Assembly: GCA_009922595.1 (NCBI GenBank) | Contig: RFVC01000009.1 | Location: 1 to 64,000 of the forward strand | DNA: 64,000 nt | DNA from: Gammaproteobacteria bacterium | Lineage (GTDB): Bacteria > Pseudomonadota > Gammaproteobacteria > Pseudomonadales > Pseudohongiellaceae | Direction: 5' to 3' | In this document: in pieces, positions 27,670 to 36,603 of the stretch | How the letters are laid out: every line of letters begins with the position of its first letter | Numbering within the stretch: position 1 is the stretch's first letter | Made by a program: the position numbers and the translations under genes | Notes under the pieces: generated by a model | Told to the model about the DNA's origin: nothing | The model's input: the letters and a program-made list of their open reading frames with translations, nothing else | Databases searched by the model: none

Positions 27670-28605
27670 TTACTCATCAGCCAGTGCTGAAAGGATTTCA
27701 TCGGCTCCCTGTGCAAGAAGTTCCTCCGCAGCCGCCTCTCCGAGTGCAACGGCTTCACTCGAGGGACCGCTGACTTCAGTACGAAGCAGCCTTGAACCAT
27801 CAGCTTCGCCCACCAGGCCCCTGATCTGCAGACCTTCTCCGTCACTTTGCAGCTGGGCAAGGCAGGCTATAGGCACCTGGCAGCCGCCGTTCAGGCGGGT
27901 GTTCATACCTCTTTCTGCATTCACACAACATCTGGTTTCGCTGTGTTCAAGCGGCTGCAGCAAAGCGAGGATGTCACTGTCGTTTTGCCTGCATTCAATA
28001 CCCACTGCACCCTGTCCCCCAGCCGGCAGACATTGATCAACCGGGATAGTCGAAGTTATGCGATCCTTCATGTCGAGCCGGATAAGTCCTGCGGCAGCAA
28101 GTATGATGGCGTCATATTCACCCTCCTGAAGCTTTCTCAGGCGTGTGTTCACATTTCCTCTCAGGTTTTTAATCTTCAGGTCAGGACGAATTGCCCTGAT
28201 CTGACACTGCCGCCTTAAACTGGAACTGCCAACGCAGGCGCCTTCCGGCAGATCTTCAAGCGATGAATAATTGTCGGATACAAAAGCATCCCTGAAGTCT
28301 TCCCTTTCACAAATGACCCCAAGCTGCAGCCCATCAGGGAACTCCATTGGGACATCCTTCATGGAATGCACGGCAATATCCGCTTTACCTTCCAGTATGG
28401 CGACTTCAAGTTCTTTCATAAAAAGCCCCTTGCCGCCAATTTTAGCCAGGGGGGCATCAAGGATTTGATCACCCCTGGTAGTCATGGGTAACAGCTCGAC
28501 GGTAAGTTCGGGATGAAATTTCTGTAACTGGCGCTTTACAAATTCTGCCTGCCACATGGCCAGAGGGCTTTCACGAGTGGCGATTCGGACAAGATTTTTA
28601 TTCAT
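27670..28605 (-). CDS. hemC: Hydroxymethylbilane synthase (porphobilinogen deaminase)
   Basis: A 311-residue enzyme assembling four porphobilinogens. N-terminal [13 protein letters not shown], the catalytic-Asp region [20 protein letters not shown] and the cofactor-cysteine loop [11 protein letters not shown] are all present. First gene of hemC-hemD-hemX-hemY, divergent from argH as in Pseudomonas. Confidence 0.96.
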   Translation of the reverse strand: MNKNLVRIATRESPLAMWQAEFVKRQLQKFHPELTVELLPMTTRGDQILDAPLAKIGGKGLFMKELEVAILEGKADIAVHSMKDVPMEFPDGLQLGVICEREDFRDAFVSDNYSSLEDLPEGACVGSSSLRRQCQIRAIRPDLKIKNLRGNVNTRLRKLQEGEYDAIILAAAGLIRLDMKDRITSTIPVDQCLPAGGQGAVGIECRQNDSDILALLQPLEHSETRCCVNAERGMNTRLNGGCQVPIACLAQLQSDGEGLQIRGLVGEADGSRLLRTEVSGPSSEAVALGEAAAEELLAQGADEILSALADE

Positions 28606-28796
28606 ATTGCCTGGTTTTGCGACGACCCCTCTCTGCGATAGTTCAGGAGGCGCCTGGATATTCGGATTGGACGCTGCACGTCATTTACAGCACTCCAGTC
28701 TATTTTACGCTTTATCAATGCCGGCGCTACCCCATACAAGGCGCTGGTTGCTATAATCGCTGCTTCTTTTATCTCGTAACCTCTTGATTTAGCAAC

Positions 28797-30188
28797 ATGA
28801 GCCAGGACAAGACTCAAGACAAGCTCTGGGGCGGGCGGTTTTCTGAACCCACGGATACCTTTGTGGAGAGGTTCACTGCGTCTGTCACTTTTGACCAGAG
28901 GCTTTACCTGGCAGACATCCAGGGTTCCATCGCTCATGCCACCATGCTGGCAAAATCGGGCATTCTCACAGATCAGGAGTGCAGGCAAATCACCAAGGGC
29001 CTCGAAGCCATCAAGGCAGATATTGATGCCGGCAATTTCAACTGGTCGGTCAGTCTTGAAGATGTCCACATGAATATTGAAGCAGCCCTGACTGAAAAAA
29101 TAGGTGGCACCGGCAAGAAACTACACACTGGCCGGTCCAGGAACGACCAGGTTGCGACCGATATCCGTCTCTACCTGCGCCAGGAAATTGATGACGTCTG
29201 TGCAGCGATCAGGGCGGTGCAGAAAGGCATTGTGAGCCTCGCAGAAAATGAAACAAATACAGTCATGCCAGGTTTCACTCACCTGCAAACTGCACAGCCC
29301 ATCAGTTTTGCCCATCACCTGATGGCGTGGTTTGAGATGTTTCAGCGTGATCATGAAAGAATGCAGGACTGCCGCAAGAGGGTAAACGTGTCGCCCCTGG
29401 GCGCGGCTGCACTGGCAGGGACATCATTTCCTATTGACCGGGAAATGACTGCTGAGCTGCTTGGCTTTGACAAACCCGCCGCCAATTCGCTAGATGCCGT
29501 CAGTGATCGAGACTTCGCCATAGAGTTTTGTGCCGCTTCCAGCTTGCTGATGACGCATATGTCCCGTATTTCCGAAGAACTGGTCATCTGGACTTCTGCA
29601 CAGTTCGATTTCATTGATTTGCCTGACCGGTTCTGCACCGGCTCATCCATCATGCCCCAGAAGAAAAATCCGGACGTTCCTGAACTGGTCCGTGGAAAAT
29701 CAGGCAGGGTCGTTGGACATCTTATGTCACTGCTCACCCTGATGAAGTCCCAGCCGCTTGCCTATAACAAGGACAACCAGGAAGACAAGGAGCCCCTCTT
29801 TGACACCCTGGATACTGTAAAGGACAGCCTGAAAGCCTTCGCTGACATGATTCCTGCTATCAAGGCGAATCCTGGTAACATGCGCTCTGCCGCACTGAAG
29901 GGCTACTCTACTGCAACCGATCTGGCTGATTACCTAGTAAGAAGGGGAACCGCCTTCCGCGACGCCCACGAGGTCGTAGGCAAAGCAGTGGCTTACGGCA
30001 TTGAGCAGGGCAAGGATCTGAGCGAACTCAGCCTTGAGGAATTGAGGAATTTTTCCCCTGATATCGAAAATGATGTTTTTGATATTCTGACGCTGGAAGG
30101 TTCACTGAACGCCAGGAACCATATCGGCGGCACTGCACCTGAACAGGTAAAAAAAGCCATCACGAAAGCCAAATCTCTGCTTTCATAA
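28797..30188 (+). CDS. argH: Argininosuccinate lyase
   Basis: A 463-residue enzyme of the fumarase/aspartase superfamily releasing arginine and fumarate. [13 protein letters not shown] (substrate site), [10 protein letters not shown] and the signature [15 protein letters not shown] are intact. Family-typical length. The mscS gene follows 27 bases later. Confidence 0.97.
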   Translation: MSQDKTQDKLWGGRFSEPTDTFVERFTASVTFDQRLYLADIQGSIAHATMLAKSGILTDQECRQITKGLEAIKADIDAGNFNWSVSLEDVHMNIEAALTEKIGGTGKKLHTGRSRNDQVATDIRLYLRQEIDDVCAAIRAVQKGIVSLAENETNTVMPGFTHLQTAQPISFAHHLMAWFEMFQRDHERMQDCRKRVNVSPLGAAALAGTSFPIDREMTAELLGFDKPAANSLDAVSDRDFAIEFCAASSLLMTHMSRISEELVIWTSAQFDFIDLPDRFCTGSSIMPQKKNPDVPELVRGKSGRVVGHLMSLLTLMKSQPLAYNKDNQEDKEPLFDTLDTVKDSLKAFADMIPAIKANPGNMRSAALKGYSTATDLADYLVRRGTAFRDAHEVVGKAVAYGIEQGKDLSELSLEELRNFSPDIENDVFDILTLEGSLNARNHIGGTAPEQVKKAITKAKSLLS

Positions 30189-30215
30189 AAAATTTATATA
30201 TAAAAGAAGACTCCC

Positions 30216-31031
30216 GTGAATCTTGATCCAGCCTACATTCAAGCCTTGATAATCCCCTGGAGTATCAAAATTATTACAGCCCTAGCCATTTTCATCATTG
30301 GCCGGATGATCGCCAAGTGGCTGACCCGCATGATCAGGAAGCTGATAGGCAAGTCAGGCCTGGATGAAGCCCTGGTCAAGTTCCTCGGCAGTATTATCTA
30401 TACCGTTCTCCTGGTCGCTGTGATTCTAGCAGCGATAGACACGCTTGGTGTAAATGTGACTTCCTTGTTGGCAATTCTAGGCGCCGCCGGCCTGGCCGTT
30501 AGCCTGGCGCTGAAAGATTCGCTGTCCAACTTTGCAGCAGGAGTCATGATCATGATTTTCCGTCCCTTTAAGATCGGTGACTTTGTGACCGTGGGAGGTG
30601 TTTCAGGGGTGGTTGATGAAATTGGCTTATTCTGTGTGCTGATGCATACCGGCGACAACCAGCGCATTATTATCCCAAACTCCTCTGTCTATGGCGGCAC
30701 CATTACGAACACCAGCGCTTTACCGACCCGCCGCATTGATCTCGTCATCGGAATTAGTTATGACGACAACATTGGCAATGCCAAACAGATTATCCAAGAT
30801 GTCATTTACGCTGATGGCCGTATCCTTGATGACCCTGAACCCAAAATTGCCGTTTTGGAACTTGCCGACAGCAGCGTCAACCTTGCAATCAGGCCTTGGG
30901 TGAAAACCGAAGACTACTCGGCCGTTCGCTTTGATCTGACCGAAAATCTGAAGGTCAAGCTTGAAGAAGGCGGAATATCCATTCCCTTCCCACAAAGGAG
31001 CTTGCATATTTATAACGAGGACAAAGTCTAA
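30216..31031 (+). CDS. mscS: Small-conductance mechanosensitive channel MscS
   Basis: A 271-residue protein. Three N-terminal membrane helices; the pore helix shows the Gly/Ala pattern GAAGLAVSLALKDSLSNFAAGVMIM, followed by the beta domain FRPFKIGDFVTVGGVSGVVDEI and the cytosolic alpha/beta cage. It releases osmolytes on hypo-osmotic shock. Length as in E. coli MscS. Confidence 0.94.
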   Translation: MNLDPAYIQALIIPWSIKIITALAIFIIGRMIAKWLTRMIRKLIGKSGLDEALVKFLGSIIYTVLLVAVILAAIDTLGVNVTSLLAILGAAGLAVSLALKDSLSNFAAGVMIMIFRPFKIGDFVTVGGVSGVVDEIGLFCVLMHTGDNQRIIIPNSSVYGGTITNTSALPTRRIDLVIGISYDDNIGNAKQIIQDVIYADGRILDDPEPKIAVLELADSSVNLAIRPWVKTEDYSAVRFDLTENLKVKLEEGGISIPFPQRSLHIYNEDKV

Positions 31032-31039
31032 ATAGAGTC

Positions 31040-32080
31040 GTGGAAAATTTTCTTTCAAGGCTACTTGGATCTAGAAGGCCATCACTTTATCTTCATATTG
31101 GCCTGCCTAAAACAGGCACCAGTGCGATCCAGGGGCTTCTGTTTGACAACACAGAAGCCCTTGACTCAAGTGGGTATATCTATCCACGAGGAACAATCGG
31201 CGGGGATTCCGATTTTGCCTACGCCCATCACAATCTTGCACGAGCGGCATTCGAGAAAGATGCGCAGACCTGGGACAATTTCCAGGCAGAAATAAACTCC
31301 CTGAGGAAAAAAAAGATTCTGGTGTCTTCAGAAACATTTTCCAACTGCCGCCACATTGACCAGCTCGAGTTTATCGCCCAGTACCTGGAACCGTATAACA
31401 CCAAAATTGTGGTCTACCTGCGCCGCCAGGATGACTTTCTACAGGCGCTCTACCAGACCATTATTGTATACGGTGATAAAACGATGCCCTTCGATGAGTT
31501 TTTCCAGGCCAAGCTCGAGGAACATGATTCCTTTAGGGCGATGGATTATTACTTCCTGGTAAATGATCTTTTTGCTAGCGTTTTCGGCAAGGATAGAATA
31601 ATCCTGAAAGTTTATGAAAAATCCCAGTTACACCAGCGTAACCTCCTCAAAGATTTTTTGAAGACCGTGGGCTTTTCCACTACTCAGGATTTTGTCCTCG
31701 ATGTTAAGAACACCAATCTTAGTTTTGATGCCCGCAGGCTCGACACTTATCGTCGGCTAAAAAAGGTGTTTCACGGGGAAGCCGAGTTCCTAAAGACAGC
31801 AAGACGCATCATCAGGGATAACAACAAGCGCCAGGAATTTCTTCCCAACAATATTATTTCCGCAGAGCAATCCGCGCTCATCATGGAAAGAGTCCGTGAA
31901 TCTAACGAGAAACTCGCCAGGGAATATCTAGGCCGCTCAGATGGCGAACTGTTTAGCGAAAGCTTTGATTCGGCAATGGCCCCTGCCAACACTGCCAGTG
32001 ATGAAGAAATTGCCGGCCACCTGGAGGACCTTGATCCCGCCAGGGCTGAACGCTACCGGGCAGCAACCCGGGCTGACTGA
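31040..32080 (+). CDS. Sulfotransferase-like protein
   Basis: A 346-residue protein. LYLHIGLPKTGTSAIQ near residues 16-31 is the PAPS 5'-phosphosulfate-binding loop typical of sulfotransferases in surface-glycan loci, and LVSSETFS provides the usual 3'-phosphate Ser. The C-terminal 100 residues are charged and unrecognised. GTG start 8 bases after mscS. A 3'-phosphate product (PAP) would be cleared by CysQ, encoded at 12877. The acceptor is unknown; a polysaccharide is the usual one. Confidence 0.75.
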   Translation: MENFLSRLLGSRRPSLYLHIGLPKTGTSAIQGLLFDNTEALDSSGYIYPRGTIGGDSDFAYAHHNLARAAFEKDAQTWDNFQAEINSLRKKKILVSSETFSNCRHIDQLEFIAQYLEPYNTKIVVYLRRQDDFLQALYQTIIVYGDKTMPFDEFFQAKLEEHDSFRAMDYYFLVNDLFASVFGKDRIILKVYEKSQLHQRNLLKDFLKTVGFSTTQDFVLDVKNTNLSFDARRLDTYRRLKKVFHGEAEFLKTARRIIRDNNKRQEFLPNNIISAEQSALIMERVRESNEKLAREYLGRSDGELFSESFDSAMAPANTASDEEIAGHLEDLDPARAERYRAATRAD

Positions 32081-32084
32081 GATA

Positions 32085-33128
32085 TCAGTCCGGCTGTCGA
32101 ATACAGAACTCGGGGGTCAGTCGTGGATCGAGCAGGGTTCTTTCTACGGAGGTATTGCGCAGGACGGCCAACATCTGGGTCGGCTTGATTTCACCTGAGA
32201 GCATCGCTTCTTCATCCCTGGCGTGTACTCGATCTATAAAATCCCTGTCCCACTCACCCTCGGCATTAAAGTTGTGCCCGAACGGCCTGTCTATGAATAC
32301 GGTCACCAGGTTGGCAAACGGCAGGAATAACTCAAAGTGAAAATTTTTAACCAGCAGTGGAAGAATATCCTGGGCCCTGATGCCCTCGAAACTGAACTCA
32401 GAACAGTCATGGTTGATGTATTTTTCTTCATGACGTTTCAGCAACTGGTTATAGCGGTATTCCTGTGGTAGTTCCTCCCAGAATTCTTCCACTAGTGCGA
32501 GCGCCTCGGGCCAGCGCTGGTGGCCATTGCGGCCAATCATATCCGAGGTGAGGAAGTACCCTTCTTTCGACAGCGCGCTGTAAATGGTTTCAAAGAGGTG
32601 TTCAAGTTCTACAACATGATGAAGGCACTGATTGGCCAGGACGATGTCGTAAATCTTGTCTGGTTGCCAGCTATTGAAATCTCCATAAAGAGGAAAAATG
32701 TATCCCCCCACTCCAAGTTCGTGCGCATGTTCTTTGCCGCGTTCAAGCATTGTTGCATTAATATCAATACACTCGATTCTGAAATCAGTGATGCCTTCGT
32801 CAACCATGCGTCTTGCCAGTCGCGCTTCCATGTCGCAGTTGCCACTGCCAATACTGACCAGCTTTATACTCTTGTCCGGAAACCGCTCATGAAACTTGGC
32901 GGTATAAATGAAGAAAAACTGCTCCGGATCCGTAATGCCGAACTGATGAAACTTCGGCGGTGCAAGATGCTTGTTGGACCAGTAATGAAATATGTCAGGC
33001 AGTTCATGCACGTTGGTGCAATCATCGAAATTAGAAAGCTCGTTTGCCACACGCTGCTGGTAATCCGGGACATGCGTCGCTGAACCCGGCCTGGATCGTG
33101 AAAACCAACTACGGATTTTGCCCAACAC
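32085..33128 (-). CDS. Class I SAM-dependent methyltransferase
   Basis: A 347-residue protein with motif I LVSIGSGNCDMEARLA near residue 91, an acidic ECIDIN at the end of beta-2, and DIVLANQCLHHV at beta-4. This is the Rossmann-fold methyltransferase layout. The ~75-residue N-terminal part and ~130-residue C-terminal part are not recognised. The GTG start overlaps the cyaY stop (TAGTG on the minus strand), indicating coupled translation. Substrate unknown; a sugar or lipid is suggested by the nearby sulfotransferase-like and glycosyltransferase genes. Confidence 0.8.
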   Translation of the reverse strand: MLGKIRSWFSRSRPGSATHVPDYQQRVANELSNFDDCTNVHELPDIFHYWSNKHLAPPKFHQFGITDPEQFFFIYTAKFHERFPDKSIKLVSIGSGNCDMEARLARRMVDEGITDFRIECIDINATMLERGKEHAHELGVGGYIFPLYGDFNSWQPDKIYDIVLANQCLHHVVELEHLFETIYSALSKEGYFLTSDMIGRNGHQRWPEALALVEEFWEELPQEYRYNQLLKRHEEKYINHDCSEFSFEGIRAQDILPLLVKNFHFELFLPFANLVTVFIDRPFGHNFNAEGEWDRDFIDRVHARDEEAMLSGEIKPTQMLAVLRNTSVERTLLDPRLTPEFCIRQPD

Positions 33129-33469
33129 TAGGCAATTCCCTTGTCACTGAAATCAATGTCCACGCCACCCTGTGAGCGACATATACCGGATAATTTAATG
33201 CCTAGGGACTCCTGGTCTGAATCACAAAGCCACTGTCCGTCGACAAGGTCAAAGTGGAATCCGCCCGACCTGGCGGCCACCCACAGCTGGCTGGTGGCAG
33301 ACTGGCGCGTAATGATGATGGACGTACCATCTTCACAAGTCAGGGTGAGAATGTCGTTGATAGTCTCAAAGTCGAGTTCGGTTTCGCTGGATTCTATCGC
33401 CTCTTCAACTGCTTCCTCAATGGCCAGCAGTGTCTCATCGTATCGTGTGTTGAAATCGAGACTGCTCAT
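33128..33469 (-). CDS. cyaY: Frataxin homologue CyaY
   Basis: A 113-residue protein with an acidic first helix (IEEAVEEAIESSETELDFE, the iron-binding ridge), then QSATSQLWVAARSGGFHFD and the C-terminal helix. It modulates Fe-S cluster assembly with IscS. Divergent from lptM-lysA, the classic gammaproteobacterial arrangement. Coupled to the methyltransferase downstream. Confidence 0.94.
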   Translation of the reverse strand: MSSLDFNTRYDETLLAIEEAVEEAIESSETELDFETINDILTLTCEDGTSIIITRQSATSQLWVAARSGGFHFDLVDGQWLCDSDQESLGIKLSGICRSQGGVDIDFSDKGIA

Positions 33470-33547
33470 GGTGATATCCGTAATTATGAGGGTGCTTAGT
33501 ATAAAGGCACTGGAGGGGCTTACAATGCAAGATTTCAGTGAAATCAG

Positions 33548-33553
33548 TATAAT
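33548..33553 (+). promoter_or_regulatory. -10 box TATAAT before lptM
   Basis: Consensus TATAAT lies 34 bases before the lptM ATG in the cyaY/lptM divergent region. No good -35 element is seen at the right spacing, so this is tentative. Confidence 0.4.
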
Positions 33554-33586
33554 CCCGGCTTTATTTTTACCTGGGCCGTCCGGAAT

Positions 33587-33691
33587 ATGAAAAAGCTGCT
33601 GCCATTGCTGATAATCAGTCTATGCATGGTTGCCGGTTGCGGGCAAAAAGGACCCCTGGTGCCTCCACCTGCTGCGGCAACAAGCCAGTAA
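33587..33691 (+). CDS. lptM: LptM (YifL) small lipoprotein
   Basis: A 34-residue peptide: signal MKKLLPLLIISLCM, lipobox VAGC with Cys18, then the invariant GQKGPL motif and a proline/alanine tail. LptM helps mature the LptD-LptE lipopolysaccharide translocon. It is too short for most gene callers, but the GCGQKGPL signature and the position between cyaY and lysA make it secure. Confidence 0.92.
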   Translation: MKKLLPLLIISLCMVAGCGQKGPLVPPPAAATSQ

Positions 33692-33715
33692 TTCCACCCG
33701 CGTCAACGCTAAACA

Positions 33716-34963
33716 ATGAACCATTTTGAAACCAGAAATAATCAGCTTTATGCTGAAGAGGTACCCCTCACCCAAATTGCTGAGCAATTCGGCACGCCCT
33801 GCTTTGTCTATTCAAAGGCTGCATTGCAAGCGCATTACCAGGCCTATGAGCAGGCGCTTCAGGGATGTGACCACCTGGTTTGCTATGCCGTTAAGTCCAA
33901 CTCGAACCTGGCAGTACTCAGTGTACTCGCCAGACTTGGCAGCGGTTTCGATATAGTGTCCGGCGGAGAGCTTGCACGCGTGATTGCTGCAGGTGGTGAC
34001 CCTGCAAAGGTTATATTTTCCGGCGTAGGCAAAAGCCTTGACGAAATCAGGGCCGCTCTTAATGCAGGTATTGGCTGCTTCAATGTCGAATCAGCCCTTG
34101 AGCTTGAACAGATTAACGGCATTGCAACAGAGGCTGGTATCAAAGCACCGGTTTCATTACGCGTTAATCCTGATGTTGACGCTAAAACCCATCCCTATAT
34201 TTCTACCGGGCTGCGGGAAAACAAGTTCGGCATTTCGATGGAAGACGCCCGCACGCTGTACAGGAAGGCTGCGGGCATGTCCGGTATTGAAATTATCGGT
34301 GTGGATTGTCATATCGGCTCACAGCTAACCAGCATCGATCCTTTTCTCGCAGCACTAGAAAGAGTTCTTTTACTAGTGGATGAACTGGGCGACGAGGGTA
34401 TTGAGATTAGCCACTTGGATATCGGCGGCGGTCTTGGCGTGACCTACAAGGATGAGGAGCCGCCGGCTGCCGGCGAGCTTGTCGGACAAGTGCGCTCTCT
34501 CATGGGCCATCGTGCCATGACCCTGGTGCTTGAGCCGGGCCGTTCAATTTCAGCCAATGCCGGTATTCTGCTTACCCGGGTTAACAACATCAAGAGTAAT
34601 GGGGAGCATCACTTTGCTATTGTTGATGCTGCGATGAACGACCTCATACGCCCTGCCCTTTACCAGGCCTGGATGGACGTTCAGCCGGTAGTACCTAACG
34701 CGGAAAATATAGCGCGCCAGTATGATCTGGTCGGTCCGGTCTGCGAGTCAGGCGACTTTATTGCTCGCAACAGGGAGCTGGCAATCAGCAATGGCGACCT
34801 CCTTGCAGTCATGTCGGCCGGCGCTTATTGTTTTGCCATGAGCTCAAATTACAATACTCGAAATCGGGCAGCAGAAATTCTGGTGGACGGCACCGAGATG
34901 CACATGGCGCGCAGGCGTGAAACCTACCAGGACCAGCTGGCACTGGAATCTCCGCTGCCCTGA
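33716..34963 (+). CDS. lysA: Diaminopimelate decarboxylase
   Basis: A 415-residue PLP enzyme making lysine from meso-DAP. PLP lysine in CYAVKSNSN, DIVSGGEL, HIGSQL, LDIGGGLGV and EPGRSI are all conserved; C-terminal GPVCESGDF with the catalytic Cys. Operon lptM-lysA-dapF-DUF484. Confidence 0.97.
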   Translation: MNHFETRNNQLYAEEVPLTQIAEQFGTPCFVYSKAALQAHYQAYEQALQGCDHLVCYAVKSNSNLAVLSVLARLGSGFDIVSGGELARVIAAGGDPAKVIFSGVGKSLDEIRAALNAGIGCFNVESALELEQINGIATEAGIKAPVSLRVNPDVDAKTHPYISTGLRENKFGISMEDARTLYRKAAGMSGIEIIGVDCHIGSQLTSIDPFLAALERVLLLVDELGDEGIEISHLDIGGGLGVTYKDEEPPAAGELVGQVRSLMGHRAMTLVLEPGRSISANAGILLTRVNNIKSNGEHHFAIVDAAMNDLIRPALYQAWMDVQPVVPNAENIARQYDLVGPVCESGDFIARNRELAISNGDLLAVMSAGAYCFAMSSNYNTRNRAAEILVDGTEMHMARRRETYQDQLALESPLP

Positions 34964-34983
34964 CAAGCCTTGCGAGCCGGATC

Positions 34984-35817
34984 ATGAATCTTCAATTTAC
35001 TAAAATGCATGGCCTGGGCAATGACTTCATTGTGCTTGATGGTGTCAGCCAGGTTATCGACCTGAATCCGGAACAGATACGCACCCTTGGCAGTCGTCAC
35101 ACCGGCATTGGTTTTGACCAGATGCTTGTGGTGGCCCCGGCAACGCAGGCCGGCTTCGATTTTTCCTACCTGGTGTTCAACCCCGATGGCAGCCAGGCTG
35201 AGAATTGTGGCAACGGTGCCCGCTGTCTCGTTAGCTTCATCAGGTCCCGCGGTCTCAGCGACAAGGATGAATTCGCCCTGCAGCTGGTCAATGGCAGCTT
35301 GCATTGCAAGGCCGCTGTTGATGGACGTGTTACTGTTAACATGGGCGCGCCCGTATTCAGCCCTTCAGAAATTCCATTCATCGCCGGCAGCGAAGCGCAG
35401 ACATACTCCCTGGCCCTTGCCAACGGGGTAACCCTTGAAGTCTCTGTTCTGTCCATGGGCAACCCGCATGCCGTGGCCATTGTGGAGAGCGTAGACACCA
35501 CTCCGGTGCCCGAATTAGGGCCACTGCTGGAAAGTCATGAATTGTTTCCAAACAGGGTGAATGCCGGTTTCATGGAGATAGTTAATACGGGTACAATCAG
35601 GCTCAGGGTATTTGAGCGCGGCGCCGGAGAGACCCTGGCCTGCGGAACAGGCGCCTGTGCTGCTGTAGTAGCCGGAATAAGTCAGGGCCTGCTGGATGAT
35701 ACTGTTACCGTGCAGCTTCCCTGCGGAGAACTGCAGATCCACTGGCAGGGCGGGCAGTCGCCGGTATTTAAAACTGGCCCGGCTGTCACTGTATTTGAAG
35801 GAACTATCACTGTATGA
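34984..35817 (+). CDS. dapF: Diaminopimelate epimerase
   Basis: A 277-residue enzyme converting LL-DAP to meso-DAP. Both catalytic cysteines are in place: NPDGSQAENCGNGARC and ETLACGTGACAAV. Overlaps the DUF484 gene by 4 bases. Confidence 0.97.
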   Translation: MNLQFTKMHGLGNDFIVLDGVSQVIDLNPEQIRTLGSRHTGIGFDQMLVVAPATQAGFDFSYLVFNPDGSQAENCGNGARCLVSFIRSRGLSDKDEFALQLVNGSLHCKAAVDGRVTVNMGAPVFSPSEIPFIAGSEAQTYSLALANGVTLEVSVLSMGNPHAVAIVESVDTTPVPELGPLLESHELFPNRVNAGFMEIVNTGTIRLRVFERGAGETLACGTGACAAVVAGISQGLLDDTVTVQLPCGELQIHWQGGQSPVFKTGPAVTVFEGTITV

Positions 35818-36557
35818 AGCCAAATCCCACCAACGAAAACTCCCTGAAAGCTAACCTGGATGACGAGTCGGTCAGCCAGTACCTGCAGGACAACCCGGAG
35901 TTCTTCAATCGCAAAGCTGAACTACTGCTGGATCTCTCCATTCCGCATGAAAGCGGCGGCGCTATTTCTCTTCTTGAACGCCAGGTGGCGATGTTTCGGG
36001 ACCGCAACCGGGAGCTTCAGAATAAGATCAATGATTTTATTTTTAATGCAGAAGAAAATGACGCTCTCTTTGAAAAAACACGCCTTATCATTCTCGAGCT
36101 GTTAAAAACAGGCTCGCTGCCTAAACTTTCTGACACTGTTGAAGACACTCTTAAATCTGAATTTGCCGCCCACGCTAGCCGCCTGTTTTTTATTGCGGAC
36201 AAACCCGATGACATACTCCAAAATCTGGATATTGAAAGTGACAGCATCAGGACACTCGAGACAACTCATGCTCGAGACACTCTTGGAAAACTGTTCGACA
36301 AGAAAAGAACGTTTTGCTGTGAACTGGCGCCGGAGCAGGCCAAACTGCTTTTTCCTGATACGGTCAAGGAAATCCTTTCTGCCGCGGTCATTCCCGTCCA
36401 TGTCAGCGAATCCCTGCGTGAGAGCAAAGGCATCAATATGCCAATCCTGGTTATTGGCAGCGAAAAGCATAATCACTTCAACTCCAGCCTGGATACATTG
36501 TTCCTGGATTTTATTGGCGAAATTCTGGCTGTTCATATCACTCGCCTGACAATTTGA
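35814..36557 (+). CDS. DUF484 family protein (YigA-like)
   Basis: A 247-residue protein with the DUF484 pattern: an N-terminal helix (VSQYLQDNPEFFNRKAELLLDLSIPHESGGAISLLERQ), a short coiled coil and a GAF-like C-terminal domain. It is usually encoded between dapF and xerC and is of unknown function; here dapF is upstream, but xerC is not downstream. Confidence 0.9.
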   Translation: MKPNPTNENSLKANLDDESVSQYLQDNPEFFNRKAELLLDLSIPHESGGAISLLERQVAMFRDRNRELQNKINDFIFNAEENDALFEKTRLIILELLKTGSLPKLSDTVEDTLKSEFAAHASRLFFIADKPDDILQNLDIESDSIRTLETTHARDTLGKLFDKKRTFCCELAPEQAKLLFPDTVKEILSAAVIPVHVSESLRESKGINMPILVIGSEKHNHFNSSLDTLFLDFIGEILAVHITRLTI

Positions 36558-36603
36558 TTGCCGCGCTATCCGGCGCCACATCTGATAACAACAAAAATTC
36601 ACT

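Noticed and set aside
28602-29069. 155-codon minus-strand frame before hemC
   Set aside because: Antisense to argH and extending beyond hemC's start; composition is that of a shadow frame.
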